This document shows positions 36,198-45,346 of a stretch of 64,000 bases of DNA, piece by piece; the stretch's first letter is position 1; every line of letters starts with the position of its first letter. The translations under genes were made by a program, and so were the position numbers. The notes below the pieces were generated by a model. It searched no databases and was not told where the DNA came from. It saw nothing but the letters and a program-made list of their open reading frames with translations. Source of the stretch: Bacillus sp. F19 (GTDB lineage Bacteria > Bacillota > Bacilli > Bacillales > Bacillaceae); assembly GCA_023823795.1 (NCBI GenBank), contig CP085710.1:2010001-2074000 (forward strand), in the 5' to 3' direction.

Positions 36198-37082
36198 ATG
36201 CCTAAAGGCAAAATTATTAAAGCGTTAAGCGGATTCTACTATTGTCTTGACGGAGAGCGGACGATTCAGTGCCGCGGCCGCGGTGTTTTCCGTAAAAACA
36301 AAGTAACACCGCTGGTTGGAGACGAAGTCATTTACGATTATGAAAATGAACGTGAAGGCACTATACAGGAGGTACTGGACCGGAAAAACGAGCTTGTCCG
36401 TCCTCCGATTGCAAATGTCGATCAGGCCATCCTTGTTTTTTCTGCTGTTGAGCCTGATTTCAGCACAGTGCTTCTTGACCGCTTTTTAGTCCTTATTGAA
36501 TCGAATGATATTGAGCCGATTATTTGCATCAGCAAAACAGATCTAATTGAAGACGAAAAACAGAAGAATGAGATTTTAGCCTATGCGGATGATTACCGCA
36601 AAATGGGATATGAAGTGAGACTGACTTCTACACTTGAGGCTGATGGCATCGCCGAACTGCTGCCATTGTTAAATGACCGCATCTCAGTATTTGCCGGCCA
36701 GTCCGGTGTTGGAAAATCATCTCTTTTAAACGTGCTGCGCCCTGAACTTGCCCTTAAAACCAGTGACATCTCCTCTCACTTGGGACGAGGAAAGCATACG
36801 ACAAGGCATGTAGAGCTTATTCCAGTCGGATCCGGATTAGTCGCAGATACGCCTGGCTTTAGTTCACTTGAATTCATGAATATTGAAGCAGAAGATCTGT
36901 CTTATTGTTTTCCGGAAATGAGAGAAAGAAGCGATCAATGCAAATTCAGAGCCTGCACACATGTGTCAGAACCAAAATGCGCGGTTAAGACAGCAGTGGA
37001 AAATAATGAAATCCCGAAATACCGGTATGACCATTATTTGAGCTTTATTGAAGAAATTAAGGATAGAAAGCCGAGGTACTAA
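36198..37082 (+). CDS. rsgA: Small ribosomal subunit biogenesis GTPase RsgA
   Basis: RsgA (CpgA, YloQ) is a circularly permuted GTPase for late 30S maturation. The 294-residue protein has an N-terminal OB fold, G4 SKTD near residue 111, then G1 GQSGVGKSS near residue 167 and G3 DTPGF near residue 217. The zinc knuckle [14 protein letters not shown] is at about 250. AGGAGG precedes ATG 36198. It is followed by rpe after 2 bases. Confidence 0.95.
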   Translation: MPKGKIIKALSGFYYCLDGERTIQCRGRGVFRKNKVTPLVGDEVIYDYENEREGTIQEVLDRKNELVRPPIANVDQAILVFSAVEPDFSTVLLDRFLVLIESNDIEPIICISKTDLIEDEKQKNEILAYADDYRKMGYEVRLTSTLEADGIAELLPLLNDRISVFAGQSGVGKSSLLNVLRPELALKTSDISSHLGRGKHTTRHVELIPVGSGLVADTPGFSSLEFMNIEAEDLSYCFPEMRERSDQCKFRACTHVSEPKCAVKTAVENNEIPKYRYDHYLSFIEEIKDRKPRY

Positions 37083-37084
37083 CC

Positions 37085-37732
37085 ATGATTAAAATTGCAC
37101 CATCGATTCTTTCAGCTGATTTTTCCCGCCTTGGAGCAGAAATTGAAGATGTTGAAAGAGGGGGAGCGGATTATATTCACGTCGATGTGATGGATGGGCA
37201 TTTTGTACCTAATATCACAATCGGTCCGCTGATTGTCGACGCAATCAGACCGGTGACAAAGCTCCCTTTAGATGTTCATTTAATGATTGAGAATCCTGAC
37301 GCTTTCATCGGTCCGTTTGCTAAAATGGGTGCGGATATCATTTCTGTTCACGCAGAAGCATGTCCGCATTTACACCGGACCATTCAGCTTATTAAGTCTG
37401 AAGGTGTAAAAGCAGGGGTTGTTCTTAATCCCCATACACCCGCAGATGTCATTAAACATGTTCTCGATGACCTTGATCTGGTTCTTCTTATGACAGTGAA
37501 CCCTGGATTCGGCGGCCAATCTTTTATTCATTCTGTCCTGCCGAAAATTACGGAAGTAGCAGAAATGGTGAAGGAACGCGGGCTGCAGACGGAGATCGAA
37601 GTAGATGGCGGAGTAAATGCAGAAACAGCTAAGCTTTGCATAGAAGCAGGAGCAAATGTGCTGGTAGCAGGTTCAGCCATATACAATCAGCCGGACCGCA
37701 TGAAAGCGATACGTGAAATAAGGAACGCTTAA
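37085..37732 (+). CDS. rpe: Ribulose-phosphate 3-epimerase
   Basis: Rpe interconverts ribulose 5-phosphate and xylulose 5-phosphate in the pentose phosphate pathway. The 215-residue TIM barrel has [12 protein letters not shown] near residue 34, DVHLMIENP near residue 66 and EVDGGVN near residue 175. The ribosome binding site overlaps the end of rsgA (GCCGAGG). A terminator begins at the stop. Confidence 0.96.
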   Translation: MIKIAPSILSADFSRLGAEIEDVERGGADYIHVDVMDGHFVPNITIGPLIVDAIRPVTKLPLDVHLMIENPDAFIGPFAKMGADIISVHAEACPHLHRTIQLIKSEGVKAGVVLNPHTPADVIKHVLDDLDLVLLMTVNPGFGGQSFIHSVLPKITEVAEMVKERGLQTEIEVDGGVNAETAKLCIEAGANVLVAGSAIYNQPDRMKAIREIRNA

Positions 37733-37757
37733 GAACCGCTTTTGCGGTTCTTTTTTT
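37731..37757 (+). terminator. Terminator after rpe
   Basis: AAGAACCGC pairs with GCGGTTCTT around TTTT and is followed by a T-run. It ends the coaBC-rpe cluster. Confidence 0.9.
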
Positions 37758-37826
37758 AAGAATTCAATCGATAAAAAGAAATCATAATAATATTATGTAA
37801 ACTATAAATAAGCAAGGATGAATAAA

Positions 37827-38468
37827 ATGAAGTCAATTTACATTGTTGCAGGCGGACCGAAAAAGTATATACCATCCTTATCCAGATATGATGCGGATCC
37901 TGTTATCTGGATTGGTGTCGACAGGGGAGTTATCTACCTTCAGGAAGCAGGTATTACACCTGCTAGAGCATTTGGCGACTTTGATTCTATTACAGACCAA
38001 GAACGTGAGGATTTAACAAAATCGTCTCTGAATATAGACTTATTTCCGCCTGAGAAGGATCAAACAGATACGGAGATTGCTTTAGAATGGGCAATTTTGC
38101 AGGAGCCTGGTGAAATACTTCTCTTTGGTTCAACCGGGGGAAGACTCGATCATTTTCTTGCCAATACGCAGCTGCTTGCAAAGTATCCGAATGCACCGAT
38201 TAAGATCATTGATCATACGAATGAAGTTACAGTGCATCTGCCAGGCACTTATAAGGTTGGGAGAGAAAGCAGTTATCCGTATATTTCGTTTCTTCCTGTA
38301 AGCGGGGAAGTAAAAGGCATAACCCTTGAGGGCTTCAAATATCCGCTGTTAAATTGTCATATTAAGCTTGGCTCTACATTATGTATTAGTAATGAACTTA
38401 TTCTTTCGTTCGGTACTTTTTCATTTGAGCAAGGCATATTAATGATGGTAAGAAGTACTGATGAATAA
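37827..38468 (+). CDS. thiN: Thiamine pyrophosphokinase
   Basis: ThiN makes thiamine diphosphate from thiamine and ATP. The 213-residue protein has IYIVAGGPK at the N-terminus, FGDFDS near residue 48, EKDQTDTEIAL near residue 75 and GSTGGRLDH near residue 100, then the C-terminal GSTLCISNELI. ATG 37827 follows AAGGA at good spacing; ATG 37818 overlaps that site. No thiamine riboswitch is seen upstream. Confidence 0.94.
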   Translation: MKSIYIVAGGPKKYIPSLSRYDADPVIWIGVDRGVIYLQEAGITPARAFGDFDSITDQEREDLTKSSLNIDLFPPEKDQTDTEIALEWAILQEPGEILLFGSTGGRLDHFLANTQLLAKYPNAPIKIIDHTNEVTVHLPGTYKVGRESSYPYISFLPVSGEVKGITLEGFKYPLLNCHIKLGSTLCISNELILSFGTFSFEQGILMMVRSTDE

Positions 38469-38478
38469 CTTCTGGAGC

Positions 38479-38507
38479 GTTTTTTAAACTATGATGTTTA
38501 AAAAAAT
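38479..38507 (+). repeat. A/T-rich inverted repeat after thiN
   Basis: TTTTTTAAAC pairs with GTTTAAAAAA around TATGAT. No T-run follows the plus-strand hairpin, so it is not a standard terminator. Confidence 0.55.
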
Positions 38508-38528
38508 AATCGGGGCTGCAATGCTTCG

Positions 38529-38536
38529 CATACGAT
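38529..38536 (+). promoter_or_regulatory. Possible SigE-type -10 element for spoVM
   Basis: CATACGAT matches the SigE -10 consensus CATACA-T closely and lies 71 bases before spoVM, which is SigE-controlled in B. subtilis. The -35 region is A/T-rich (AAAATAAT near 38503-38510) but not a clear match and the spacing is long. Confidence 0.4.
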
Positions 38537-38606
38537 GAAGAATGGAAAAAACAGATCCGCTGAATCTTTCATCATCATTTTGAACGAATGGCTGAGGAGG
38601 GAAAGT

Positions 38607-38687
38607 ATGAAATTTTATACGATCAAATTACCGAAGTTTTTAGGTGGCATCGTTCGGGCGATGCTGGGCTCGTTTAAAAAAGATTAA
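38607..38687 (+). CDS. spoVM: Stage V sporulation protein M
   Basis: SpoVM is a 26-residue amphipathic helix that recognises the convex forespore membrane and anchors the coat ATPase SpoIVA. The sequence MKFYTIKLPKFLGGIVRAML, ending GSFKKD, differs from the B. subtilis peptide as I recall it by a single Arg to Lys near the end. The ribosome binding site GAGGAGGGAA precedes ATG 38607. Its presence is the clearest sign of an endospore former. It sits alone between thiN and rpmB, as in Bacillus. Confidence 0.96.
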   Translation: MKFYTIKLPKFLGGIVRAMLGSFKKD

Positions 38688-38693
38688 GAGCAG

Positions 38694-38770
38694 AAGCAAA
38701 GCGCCCTGGTCATTCAGGTAAAATAGAAAATGGCCAAAGAAGGCGCTTTTTGCCTTTTTGGGCCATTTTG
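38694..38770 (+). terminator. Overlapping alternative hairpins after spoVM
   Basis: Hairpin 1 pairs AAAGCGCC (38698-38705) with GGCGCTTT (38742-38749) and ends in T's. Hairpin 2 pairs AAAATGGCCAAAGAAGGC (38727-38744) with the segment 38752-38769. Both use 38742-38744, so they cannot form together. Hairpin 1 reads as the plus-strand terminator. Confidence 0.65.
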
Positions 38771-38785
38771 GGATCTTTAAGAATA

Positions 38786-38820
38786 TAAAAAAAGCACCGC
38801 CCTTTAGCGGTACTTTTTTC
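38786..38820. terminator. Bidirectional terminator between spoVM and rpmB
   Basis: AAAAAGCACCGC pairs with GCGGTACTTTTT with one mismatch, and T-runs lie on both sides. It can end both spoVM and the convergent rpmB. Confidence 0.88.
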
Positions 38821-38895
38821 ATATGTTTTAAATCCCGTCCTGAATTCGTTCGAAAATCTATAGAAATGAACGGGTCAAAAGCTTAAAGCTTTTGA

Positions 38896-39141
<246 letters not shown>

Positions 39142-39158
39142 TCATGAGATACTTTAAT

Positions 39159-39187
39159 AATTTATCACAACTCCTTTCGGAATGCAA
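39159..39187 (-). promoter_or_regulatory. Candidate promoter of rpmB
   Basis: On the minus strand, TTGCAT (39187-39182), a 17-bp spacer and TAAATT (39164-39159) with TGA directly before the -10. A leader of about 70 bases precedes the rpmB start. Confidence 0.55.
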
Positions 39188-39361
39188 TAGTTCTTGCTTT
39201 TGCTTTCAAGAATTTTTCCTTGACATACATGAATATTTCATGCTGAATAATACTATAGGGAAAGATGTCCCGTGGCAGTGCTATAGAATAACTTTTAAAA
39301 ATCTCTTGTATATAGTAAAATAGCTTTAGCCTATGCGAACAATACCAAAGGGGGAACAATC

Positions 39362-39724
39362 ATGTCCATTGAGATGAAAACAAAGTACGGACAAATTGAC
39401 ATATCCAACGAAGTCATTGCAACTGTTGCAGGCGGTGCAGCAATTGACTGTTATGGCATTGTCGGAATGGCATCAAAAAATCAGATTAAAGACGGCATCA
39501 CTGAGATCTTAAGAAAAGAAAATTTCAGCCGCGGAGTTATTGTCCGCCAAGAAGAAGATCATATCAATATTGATATGTACATTATCGTCAGCTACGGAAC
39601 AAAAATCTCTGAAGTGGCTCATAATGTTCAAACGAAAGTGAAGTACACACTGGATAAAACAGTTGGACTAGCTGTTGATTCAGTCAATATTTTTGTTCAG
39701 AGTGTTCGTGTAACGAACCCGTAG
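39362..39724 (+). CDS. yloU: Asp23/Gls24 family envelope stress protein
   Basis: This 120-residue Asp23-family protein (IDISNEVIATVAGGAAIDCYG..., ending SVNIFVQSVRV) belongs to a group tied to envelope stress and alkaline shock. Its exact role is unknown. A GGGGG-type ribosome binding site precedes ATG 39362. It is paired with the fatty acid kinase-like gene 17 bases downstream, a conserved pairing in Firmicutes. It has no signal peptide or membrane segment. Confidence 0.92.
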   Translation: MSIEMKTKYGQIDISNEVIATVAGGAAIDCYGIVGMASKNQIKDGITEILRKENFSRGVIVRQEEDHINIDMYIIVSYGTKISEVAHNVQTKVKYTLDKTVGLAVDSVNIFVQSVRVTNP

Positions 39725-39741
39725 TAAGGAGGAAAAAGTCC

Positions 39742-41418
39742 GTGTCAATTACAACCTTAGATGGAAAACGTTTTGCGGAAATGATTTTGCAGGGAGCAGG
39801 TCACCTGTCAAACAATGCAAAATACGTTGATGCATTAAACGTTTTTCCTGTTCCGGACGGAGATACTGGAACAAATATGAACCTTTCGATGACCTCAGGT
39901 GCGAAAGAGGTTAAAAATAATGTTTCTGAACACATTGGCAAGGTCGGTGCAGCACTCTCAAAAGGCCTATTAATGGGAGCACGCGGGAATTCAGGTGTTA
40001 TTCTGTCCCAGCTGTTCAGAGGCTTTTCAAAAGCGATTGAATCAAAAAGCGTGATTACAAGCGCTGATTTTGCAAACGCGCTTCAGGCTGGTGTCAACAC
40101 TGCTTATAAAGCGGTTATGAAACCTGTTGAAGGTACGATTTTAACCGTTGCCAAAGACTCTGCCCAAAAAGCGGTTGATACAATTGAAGCTGATTCATCT
40201 ATTTCAATTGATCAATTAATGGAAGCGATTTTAACAGAAGCTAAAGCATCTTTAGAGAGAACACCGGATTTATTGCCTGTACTTAAAGAGGTCGGAGTAG
40301 TCGACAGCGGAGGACAGGGTCTTGTATTTGTATATGAAGGTTTCCTTGCTGAGCTGAGAGGCGAAAAAGTGTCAAATATTAAGGTTACTGCTTCGATGAC
40401 TGATCTTGTAAGTGCTGAACATCATAAAAGTGTAGCTTCCCACATCAATACAGAAGACATTGAATTTGGCTACTGTACAGAATTCATGGTGCGGTTTGAA
40501 GATGACAAAGACGCTTTTACTGAGGAAACGTTCAGACAGGATCTCAGTGAGCACGGTGATTCTTTATTAGTTATTGCTGATGAAGAAATCGTTAAAGTAC
40601 ATATTCACGCAGAATATCCTGGACAGGTATTAACATATGCCCAGCGTTATGGAAGCCTGATCAACATGAAAATTGAAAACATGCGCCAGCAGCATACAAG
40701 TTTGCTTGATAACGTCCCGTCTATGCCTGCAGCTGAACCTGTTTCCAAAAAGAAAGAAAAACAAAAATTCGGCATCGTTGCCGTGACAATGGGGAAAGGC
40801 ATTGCTGATCTTTTCAGAAGCATCGGCTCTCATTCTGTCATTGAAGGCGGACAAACGATGAACCCAAGCACAGAGGATATTGTTCAGGCCATTAAAGATG
40901 TTCATGCAGAGAATGTCATTATCCTGCCTAACAATTCAAACATTGTCATGGCTGCTCAGCAGGCGGCTTCTGTTGTTGATGATCACGTAATTGTTATTCC
41001 TTCAAAAACAGTGCCTCAAGGAATGGCAGCAATGCTTGCCTTCAATTCTTCAGCATCTGCAGAAGACAATGAAGAAAACATGAAGGACGCTCTGGGCTCT
41101 GTCAAGACAGGTCAAATTACGTACGCTGTCCGCGATACGAATATTGACGGCCTTGATATTGAAAAGGGCGATTTTATGGGAATCGCAAATGGCAAAATTG
41201 TAACAAAGGATACAAACCAATTAGCCTCTGCGAAAAAACTTCTCGAAGCCATGATTTCAGAAGATGATGAAATTCTTACAATTCTTCAAGGTGAAGATGC
41301 TGCTGATGATGAATTGCAGGAATTGGTGCAATTCATTGAAGAAAAATATACAGAAATAGAAGTAGAAGTTCATAAGGGTGAACAGCCTTTATATTCTTAC
41401 ATCTTTTCAATTGAATAA
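39742..41418 (+). CDS. yloV: DAK2-domain protein, fatty acid kinase FakA-like
   Basis: FakA-type proteins phosphorylate fatty acids bound to FakB so that they can enter phospholipids through PlsX/PlsY. The 558-residue protein has an N-terminal DAK2/DhaL domain with NVFPVPDGDTGTNM near residue 33 and MGARGNSGVILSQL near residue 85. The C-terminal half has GIVAVTMGKGIADLF and ILPNNSNI. The start is GTG 39742 with AAGGAGGA about 8 bases upstream. A terminator follows. No fakB gene is in the window. Confidence 0.9.
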   Translation: MSITTLDGKRFAEMILQGAGHLSNNAKYVDALNVFPVPDGDTGTNMNLSMTSGAKEVKNNVSEHIGKVGAALSKGLLMGARGNSGVILSQLFRGFSKAIESKSVITSADFANALQAGVNTAYKAVMKPVEGTILTVAKDSAQKAVDTIEADSSISIDQLMEAILTEAKASLERTPDLLPVLKEVGVVDSGGQGLVFVYEGFLAELRGEKVSNIKVTASMTDLVSAEHHKSVASHINTEDIEFGYCTEFMVRFEDDKDAFTEETFRQDLSEHGDSLLVIADEEIVKVHIHAEYPGQVLTYAQRYGSLINMKIENMRQQHTSLLDNVPSMPAAEPVSKKKEKQKFGIVAVTMGKGIADLFRSIGSHSVIEGGQTMNPSTEDIVQAIKDVHAENVIILPNNSNIVMAAQQAASVVDDHVIVIPSKTVPQGMAAMLAFNSSASAEDNEENMKDALGSVKTGQITYAVRDTNIDGLDIEKGDFMGIANGKIVTKDTNQLASAKKLLEAMISEDDEILTILQGEDAADDELQELVQFIEEKYTEIEVEVHKGEQPLYSYIFSIE

Positions 41419-41429
41419 TACAATAAAAG

Positions 41430-41458
41430 TAGAAGGGGGTTCCCCCTTCTATTTCTTA
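41430..41458 (+). terminator. Terminator after yloV
   Basis: AGAAGGG pairs with CCCTTCT around a small loop, then ATTTCTT. It closes the yloU-yloV unit. Confidence 0.8.
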
Positions 41459-41514
41459 TGTAAGCTGAAATTTCATAAGCTTTCCTTATCTTTCTTTTTT
41501 CCAGTATGATTACG

Positions 41515-41544
41515 TTTTCGCAATGGATCATTTTCTGGTAAACT
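41515..41544 (+). promoter_or_regulatory. Possible promoter of sdaAB
   Basis: TTTTCG at 41515-41520, an 18-bp spacer and TAAACT at 41539-41544 with TGG in front as an extended -10. The -35 is weak. Confidence 0.4.
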
Positions 41545-41605
41545 GAGATTTGCAGGGGAGAATTAGATTTTGTCAGTAACTTTTTTCTAATCTTAGGGGG
41601 ATTTT

Positions 41606-42268
41606 ATGAAATATAGAAGTGTATTTGATATCATTGGACCCATTATGATCGGCCCGTCAAGCTCGCATACAGCAGGGGCTGCAAGAATCGGGAGAGTAGC
41701 ACGGAGCCTGTTTGGAAGAGAGCCGAAGTGGGCGGCTATTTCGTTTTACGGCTCGTTTGCCAAAACCTTTAAAGGACATGGCACAGATGTAGCCATTATC
41801 GGCGGATTGCTTGATTTTGACACATTTGATGAAAGAATAAAAACATCTTTAGAGATTGCAGATCAAAAAGGAATGAAAGTAACCTTCACTGAAGAGGAAG
41901 CCATAACCGATCATCCGAATACAGCACGTGTCATCATTGGCGACGATCAAGGCCAGCTTGAGCTGGTGGGAATCTCAATCGGCGGCGGGAAAATTGAGAT
42001 TACTGAACTGAACGGGTTTGAATTGGAATTATCAGGAAATCATCCTGCCATATTAGTTGTTCACAATGACCGTTTTGGCGCCATTGCAGCTGTAGCGAAT
42101 GTTCTGGCGAAATATGCGATTAATATTGGCCATATGAATGTAGCACGCAAGGAAAAAGGCAAGCTAGCTTTAATGACAATTGAAGTAGATCAAAACATTG
42201 ATACCGCTGTACTGGATGAACTTAAAACACTGCCGAATATTCTTCAAGTAACGAAAATAGCAGATTAA
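41606..42268 (+). CDS. sdaAB: L-serine dehydratase, iron-sulfur-dependent, beta subunit
   Basis: SdaAB, with SdaAA, deaminates L-serine to pyruvate. The 220-residue protein has the signature GPSSSHTAGA near residue 16 and a C-terminal ACT domain from about residue 148 (ILVVHNDRFGAIAAVANVLA) that probably senses serine. TTAGGGGG precedes ATG 41606. The alpha subunit follows 37 bases downstream. Confidence 0.94.
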   Translation: MKYRSVFDIIGPIMIGPSSSHTAGAARIGRVARSLFGREPKWAAISFYGSFAKTFKGHGTDVAIIGGLLDFDTFDERIKTSLEIADQKGMKVTFTEEEAITDHPNTARVIIGDDQGQLELVGISIGGGKIEITELNGFELELSGNHPAILVVHNDRFGAIAAVANVLAKYAINIGHMNVARKEKGKLALMTIEVDQNIDTAVLDELKTLPNILQVTKIAD

Positions 42269-42305
42269 GCTAAAAAGAAGCAGTGATGTGACTGGGGGAA
42301 AAAAC

Positions 42306-43196
42306 ATGTTTCGAAATGTAGCAGAACTAGTCGAACTTGCAGAAAGCAAGGGCGTTAAAATAGCAGAAATTATGATTCAGCAGGAAATGGAAATGACCGG
42401 AAGAACACGCGAGCAAATTTTGTCCATGATGGATCAGAATTTAACGGTAATGGAACAAGCCGTTGAAAAGGGACTTGCCGGGGTGAAATCTCATTCAGGG
42501 CTGACTGGAGGAGACGCTGTTCTCATGCAGGCCTATATTCAAAAGGGGAATTTCCTTTCTGGAGAAATTATTCTGGATGCCGTCAGTAAAGCGGTTGCCA
42601 CAAACGAAGTTAATGCTGCAATGGGAACAATCTGCGCAACACCTACTGCAGGATCAGCGGGCGTTGTTCCAGGTACTCTTTTTGCTGTGAAAGCTAAATT
42701 AAATCCAAGCAGAGAACAAATGATTGATTTTTTATTTACGTCTGGTGCTTTTGGATTTGTTGTTGCAAATAACGCATCTATTTCTGGAGCTGCCGGAGGC
42801 TGTCAGGCTGAAGTCGGATCTGCTTCAGGCATGGCTGCAGCTGCCATAACGGAGATGGCAGGCGGCACACCTAGCCAGGCTGCAGAGGCTATGGCTATTA
42901 CTCTGAAAAATATGCTCGGACTAGTTTGCGATCCGGTAGCCGGTTTAGTAGAAGTTCCGTGCGTAAAAAGAAATGCTATGGGTGCTGCAAATGCAATGAT
43001 CGCTGCTGACATGGCTTTGGCAGGCATTACGAGCCGCATACCATGTGATGAAGTGATTGATGCGATGTTCCGCATTGGGCAATCCATGCCGACTGCTCTT
43101 AAAGAAACAGCACAGGGAGGACTGGCGGCAACTCCAACCGGCCGTGAACTCGAGGCGAAAATTTTTGGGATATCGCTTGATGAACGCGGACAATAA
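42306..43196 (+). CDS. sdaAA: L-serine dehydratase, iron-sulfur-dependent, alpha subunit
   Basis: This is the catalytic [4Fe-4S] subunit of serine dehydratase. The 296-residue protein has cysteine motifs MGTICATPTAGSAG near residue 105, GGCQAEVGSASGM near residue 165 and VCDPVAGLVEVPC near residue 210. ATG 42306 follows GGGGG with 7-base spacing; a GTG at 42288 would put that site inside the gene. It overlaps recG by 17 bases. Confidence 0.94.
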   Translation: MFRNVAELVELAESKGVKIAEIMIQQEMEMTGRTREQILSMMDQNLTVMEQAVEKGLAGVKSHSGLTGGDAVLMQAYIQKGNFLSGEIILDAVSKAVATNEVNAAMGTICATPTAGSAGVVPGTLFAVKAKLNPSREQMIDFLFTSGAFGFVVANNASISGAAGGCQAEVGSASGMAAAAITEMAGGTPSQAAEAMAITLKNMLGLVCDPVAGLVEVPCVKRNAMGAANAMIAADMALAGITSRIPCDEVIDAMFRIGQSMPTALKETAQGGLAATPTGRELEAKIFGISLDERGQ

Positions 43197-45234
43197 TCTC
43201 ATGCAGCCTGTCAGTGCCGTAAAGGGAATAGGGGCGGAGTCTGAAGAGATCTTAAATGGAATGGGCATTTATACAGTAAAAGACTTAATTGAATATTTGC
43301 CATATCGTTATGAAGATTATCGCCTGAAGGACTTAGCGGAAGTACAGCATGATGAACGGGTGACAGTCGAGGGGAAGGTTCATAGTGAACCTTCTCTTGC
43401 CTTTTTCGGCAAAAAGAAATCAAGGCTGACTGTTCGGGTTCTCGTTGGAAGATATTTAATCAGCGCCGTGTTTTTTAACCGCCCATATTACAAAAAGAAG
43501 CTTGTGCTGCAGTCCACCATTACCATCTCCGGAAAATGGGACAAACATCGGCAGACGATTTCCGTCAGTGAAATCGTATTTGGTCCTCAGGCAAAGCAGC
43601 ATGAAATTGAACCGGTGTACTCTGTTAAAGAAAAGATAACAGTCAAAACGATGAGGAAATTCATCAATCAGGCATTGAGTCAATACGCTTCTGACATAAC
43701 GGATATGATCCCTCTGCAGCTGATGGCAGCCTATCGTCTGCCGCCTAAAAGAGAGGCGATTTTTACGATGCATCATCCATTGAAGCATGAGGATTTAAAG
43801 CATGCAAGAAGATATTTTGTCTATGAGGAATTCCTCCTGTTTCAACTGAAAATGCAGGCTTTGCGAAAATTTCAGCGGGAGCAGTCGCATGGAATTATCC
43901 ATCAGATCGATCCATTGCAATTAGACGGATTTACGGAATCACTCCCGTTTCCGCTAACAAATGCTCAGCAAAGGGTTGTCAGTGAAATTTTAACCGACAT
44001 GAAGTCAAATTACCGCATGAATCGCCTCCTTCAGGGAGATGTAGGTTCAGGTAAAACCGTAGTTGCGGCCATTGCCATGTATGCCGCTCATTTATCCGGC
44101 TATCAAGCTGCTCTGATGGTGCCGACGGAAATTTTAGCAGAACAGCATGCAGAATCACTTGCGCAAACCTTCAGCAGCTTCCCTGTAACTGTCTCCTTGC
44201 TGACTAGCTCAGTGAAAGGGAAAAAAAGAAGAGAACTGCTGCAGAGAGCTGCAGATGGTGAAATCCAATTTATAGTCGGAACACACGCCTTGATTCAGCA
44301 GGATGTCCATTTTGCAAAGCTTGGACTTGTTATAACAGATGAACAGCATCGCTTTGGTGTTGAGCAGAGAAAAGTGCTGCGCGCTAAAGGAGAAAATCCG
44401 GATGTCCTGTTTATGACAGCTACTCCAATTCCGAGAACGCTTGCCATCACGGCATTTGGAGAAATGGATGTCTCTGTGATCGACGAACTTCCGGCTGGCC
44501 GAAAACAAATTGAAACGTATTGGGTTAAGCACGAAATGCTAGACCGCATTCTTCGTTTTATTCATAAAGAGCTTCAGGCGGGAAGACAGGCTTATGTTAT
44601 CTGTCCCCTTATCGAAGAGTCGGATAAGCTTGATGTTCAGAATGCAATCGATGTTCACGGCACCCTCGTTCATTTTTATAAAGACAAATGGAATGTAGGG
44701 CTGATGCATGGCAGACTGACAAGTGCAGAAAAAGATGAAGTGATGAGAGAGTTCAGTGAAAACCGGGTTCAAATTTTGGTTTCGACAACCGTTGTTGAAG
44801 TAGGAGTCAATGTACCTAACGCGACTGTTATGATGATTTATGATGCAGAGCGCTTCGGACTTTCACAGCTCCATCAATTAAGAGGACGAGTAGGAAGAGG
44901 AAGCTCACAGTCTTACTGTATTCTGCTTGCAGATCCAAAATCAGAAACCGGCAAAGAACGCATGCGGGTTATGACAGAAACAGCGGATGGTTTTGAGCTG
45001 TCAGAGAAAGATCTGGAACTCAGAGGCCCTGGAGACTTTTTTGGCAGAAAGCAAAGCGGTATGCCTGAGTTTAAAGTGGCTGATATGGTTCATGATTACC
45101 GTGCGCTTGAAACCGCCCGGAGTGATGCGGCAAAGCTCGTTCAATCCGAAGCTTTCTGGCAGTCGGATGATTACTGGGAGCTCAGAGAGTATCTGGAAAA
45201 AACAGGTGTTGTTGATGGTGATAAATTAGATTAA
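43180..45234 (+). CDS. recG: ATP-dependent DNA helicase RecG
   Basis: RecG remodels stalled replication forks and branch-migrates recombination intermediates. The 684-residue protein has an N-terminal wedge/OB domain, Walker A GDVGSGKTVVA near residue 286, DEQH box DEQHRFG near residue 387 and motif VI QLRGRVGRG near residue 566. ATG 43180, inside sdaAA, has GGGA about 9 bases upstream and gives a length close to the family; ATG 43201 lacks a ribosome binding site. A terminator follows 20 bases after the stop. Confidence 0.95.
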   Translation: MNADNNLMQPVSAVKGIGAESEEILNGMGIYTVKDLIEYLPYRYEDYRLKDLAEVQHDERVTVEGKVHSEPSLAFFGKKKSRLTVRVLVGRYLISAVFFNRPYYKKKLVLQSTITISGKWDKHRQTISVSEIVFGPQAKQHEIEPVYSVKEKITVKTMRKFINQALSQYASDITDMIPLQLMAAYRLPPKREAIFTMHHPLKHEDLKHARRYFVYEEFLLFQLKMQALRKFQREQSHGIIHQIDPLQLDGFTESLPFPLTNAQQRVVSEILTDMKSNYRMNRLLQGDVGSGKTVVAAIAMYAAHLSGYQAALMVPTEILAEQHAESLAQTFSSFPVTVSLLTSSVKGKKRRELLQRAADGEIQFIVGTHALIQQDVHFAKLGLVITDEQHRFGVEQRKVLRAKGENPDVLFMTATPIPRTLAITAFGEMDVSVIDELPAGRKQIETYWVKHEMLDRILRFIHKELQAGRQAYVICPLIEESDKLDVQNAIDVHGTLVHFYKDKWNVGLMHGRLTSAEKDEVMREFSENRVQILVSTTVVEVGVNVPNATVMMIYDAERFGLSQLHQLRGRVGRGSSQSYCILLADPKSETGKERMRVMTETADGFELSEKDLELRGPGDFFGRKQSGMPEFKVADMVHDYRALETARSDAAKLVQSEAFWQSDDYWELREYLEKTGVVDGDKLD

Positions 45235-45252
45235 TAGAATACGAAAACATAG

Positions 45253-45291
45253 AAAGCAGATTGCATTTGGACCTTGCAATCTGCTTTATTT
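45253..45291 (+). terminator. Terminator after recG
   Basis: AAAGCAGATTGCA (45253-45265) pairs perfectly with TGCAATCTGCTTT (45275-45287), followed by ATTT. Its right arm also contains the -35 of the next promoter. Confidence 0.8.
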
Positions 45292-45302
45292 GATTATATA
45301 CT
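45274..45302 (+). promoter_or_regulatory. Promoter of the fapR operon
   Basis: TTGCAA at 45274-45279, a 17-bp spacer and TATACT at 45297-45302. The predicted start site falls in the FapR operator just downstream. Confidence 0.65.
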
Positions 45303-45306
45303 ACTA

Positions 45307-45323
45307 TTAGTACCTAGTCTTAA
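45307..45323 (+). promoter_or_regulatory. FapR operator
   Basis: TTAGTACCTAGTCTTAA closely fits the FapR box known from Bacillus fatty acid operons. It covers the predicted transcription start, so FapR would block its own operon when malonyl-CoA is low. Confidence 0.85.
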
Positions 45324-45346
45324 GAGTGCGGACGGTGTCAGACTAA

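Noticed and set aside
38664-38684. SpoVM C-terminal sequence variant
   Set aside because: The Arg to Lys change near the end is conservative and does not suggest altered function.
39220-39256. A perfect TTGACA before yloU
   Set aside because: No good -10 lies at 16-18 bp (17 bp gives CTGAAT, and TACTAT is 25 bp away). I could not support it as the yloU promoter.
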